A stretch of 64,000 bases of DNA from contig DYEV01000030.1 in the NCBI GenBank assembly GCA_020725545.1, positions 124,001-188,000 on the forward strand, given 5' to 3'. The notes beneath the pieces were generated by a model, which was given only the letters and a program-made list of their open reading frames with translations, was not told the origin of the DNA and searched no databases. This document shows, piece after piece, positions 63,808 through 64,000 of this stretch. How positions within the stretch are numbered: position 1 is the first letter of the stretch; every line of letters starts with the position of its first letter. Both the position numbers and the translations under genes were made by a program. Origin of the DNA: Desulfobacca sp. GTDB lineage: Bacteria > Desulfobacterota > Desulfobaccia > Desulfobaccales > Desulfobaccaceae.

Positions 63808-64000
63808 ATGAAAACTCGAATACACATCCTGCCCCTGACCCGGCAGGCCTATTTGGGGCAGCTGTCTGACAACAGCAAGGAACCCTCTGTGGCCATGCCT
63901 GCCCTCCTCAAGGCCCTGGCTCAGAACCACTGGCAGCAGAACACCAACACCAAGCCGATTGCTGCAGGAGCGCCGGGGCCGGCAAACGTCCTCTCTCCCC
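63808..64000 (+). CDS. Unrecognised protein, 3' end outside window
   Basis: 64 codons from ATG 63808 to the right edge, beginning MKTRIHILPLTRQAYLG. GAGGGAG lies 7 bases upstream and a promoter is in place, so the gene is probably real. The visible part is soluble, basic then Asn/Pro/Ala-rich. No family recognised. Confidence 0.55.
   Translation, partial: MKTRIHILPLTRQAYLGQLSDNSKEPSVAMPALLKALAQNHWQQNTNTKPIAAGAPGPANVLSP

Overview
The window reads as a chromosome segment of a GC-rich, anaerobic, sulfate-reducer-like deltaproteobacterium (Desulfobacterota). The case rests on a complete hmcABCDEF transmembrane redox complex with a 16-haem cytochrome, an Orange-protein-like cluster of ferredoxin-containing MinD ATPases and NifX-like proteins, lysine synthesis through LL-diaminopimelate aminotransferase (DapL), and BioC/BioH-type biotin synthesis. 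A Desulfobacca-like lineage is my guess; no rRNA or other phylogenetic marker is present.

Layout. 1-5,010 (minus): biotin operon bioB-bioD-bioF-bioH-bioC plus an overlapping unrecognised gene that runs off the left edge, preceded by a good candidate BirA operator and promoter. 5,247-8,781 (plus): Slp-type lipoprotein, methyltransferase, ReAV-type asparaginase, HIT protein and LapA-like membrane protein, closed by a strong terminator. 8,983-15,804 (minus): small membrane protein, then the hmc operon with its own terminator and promoter. 16,467-19,905: late cobalamin genes cobO (minus) and cobU-cobT-cobS (plus). 20,152-26,160 (plus): PEP-CTERM protein, miaB, bifunctional nuclease, PHP phosphoesterase, RidA, DUF169 and alpha/beta hydrolase. 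26,362-29,173: the ORP-like cluster behind a promoter with a 22-bp palindrome. 29,348-32,302 (minus): HDAC-family deacetylase, MlaD-type protein and TPR lipoprotein. 32,834-35,739 (plus): AMMECR1, DUF2333 and two small proteins. 35,917-37,194 (minus): thiC. 37,309-41,903 (plus): a 58-bp tandem repeat, DUF1992, pyrE, a K+ channel with an RCK domain, a cNMP-binding protein, META and ABM proteins. 42,144-45,250: xerC-hslV-hslU. 45,779-52,113: argB-argD-argF-argG-argH. 52,232-60,355: Fn3 lipoprotein, then lysA-dapF-dapA-dapB-(FAH, quinone reductase)-dapL. 60,429-63,332: hypothetical, folK, a metal-binding small protein, transaldolase, pgsA. A further gene starts at 63,808 and leaves the window.

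The genes are mostly housekeeping biosynthesis in tight operons with 4-8 base overlaps. The unusual material is between genes: two copies of a dispersed repeat of about 280 bp (16,049 and 63,401), a GC-palindrome repeat family with at least six members, short-period TCGAAAC arrays around the arginine genes, an AT-rich four-helix-bundle unit flanked by inverted repeats and broken by one in-frame stop, transposase relics, and a 58-bp array open in all three forward frames. I found no CRISPR array, tRNA, rRNA, intact insertion sequence or prophage. I see no clearly new multi-gene system; the best candidates for novelty are the repeat families, the four-helix-bundle unit and the palindrome-controlled ORP-like cluster.
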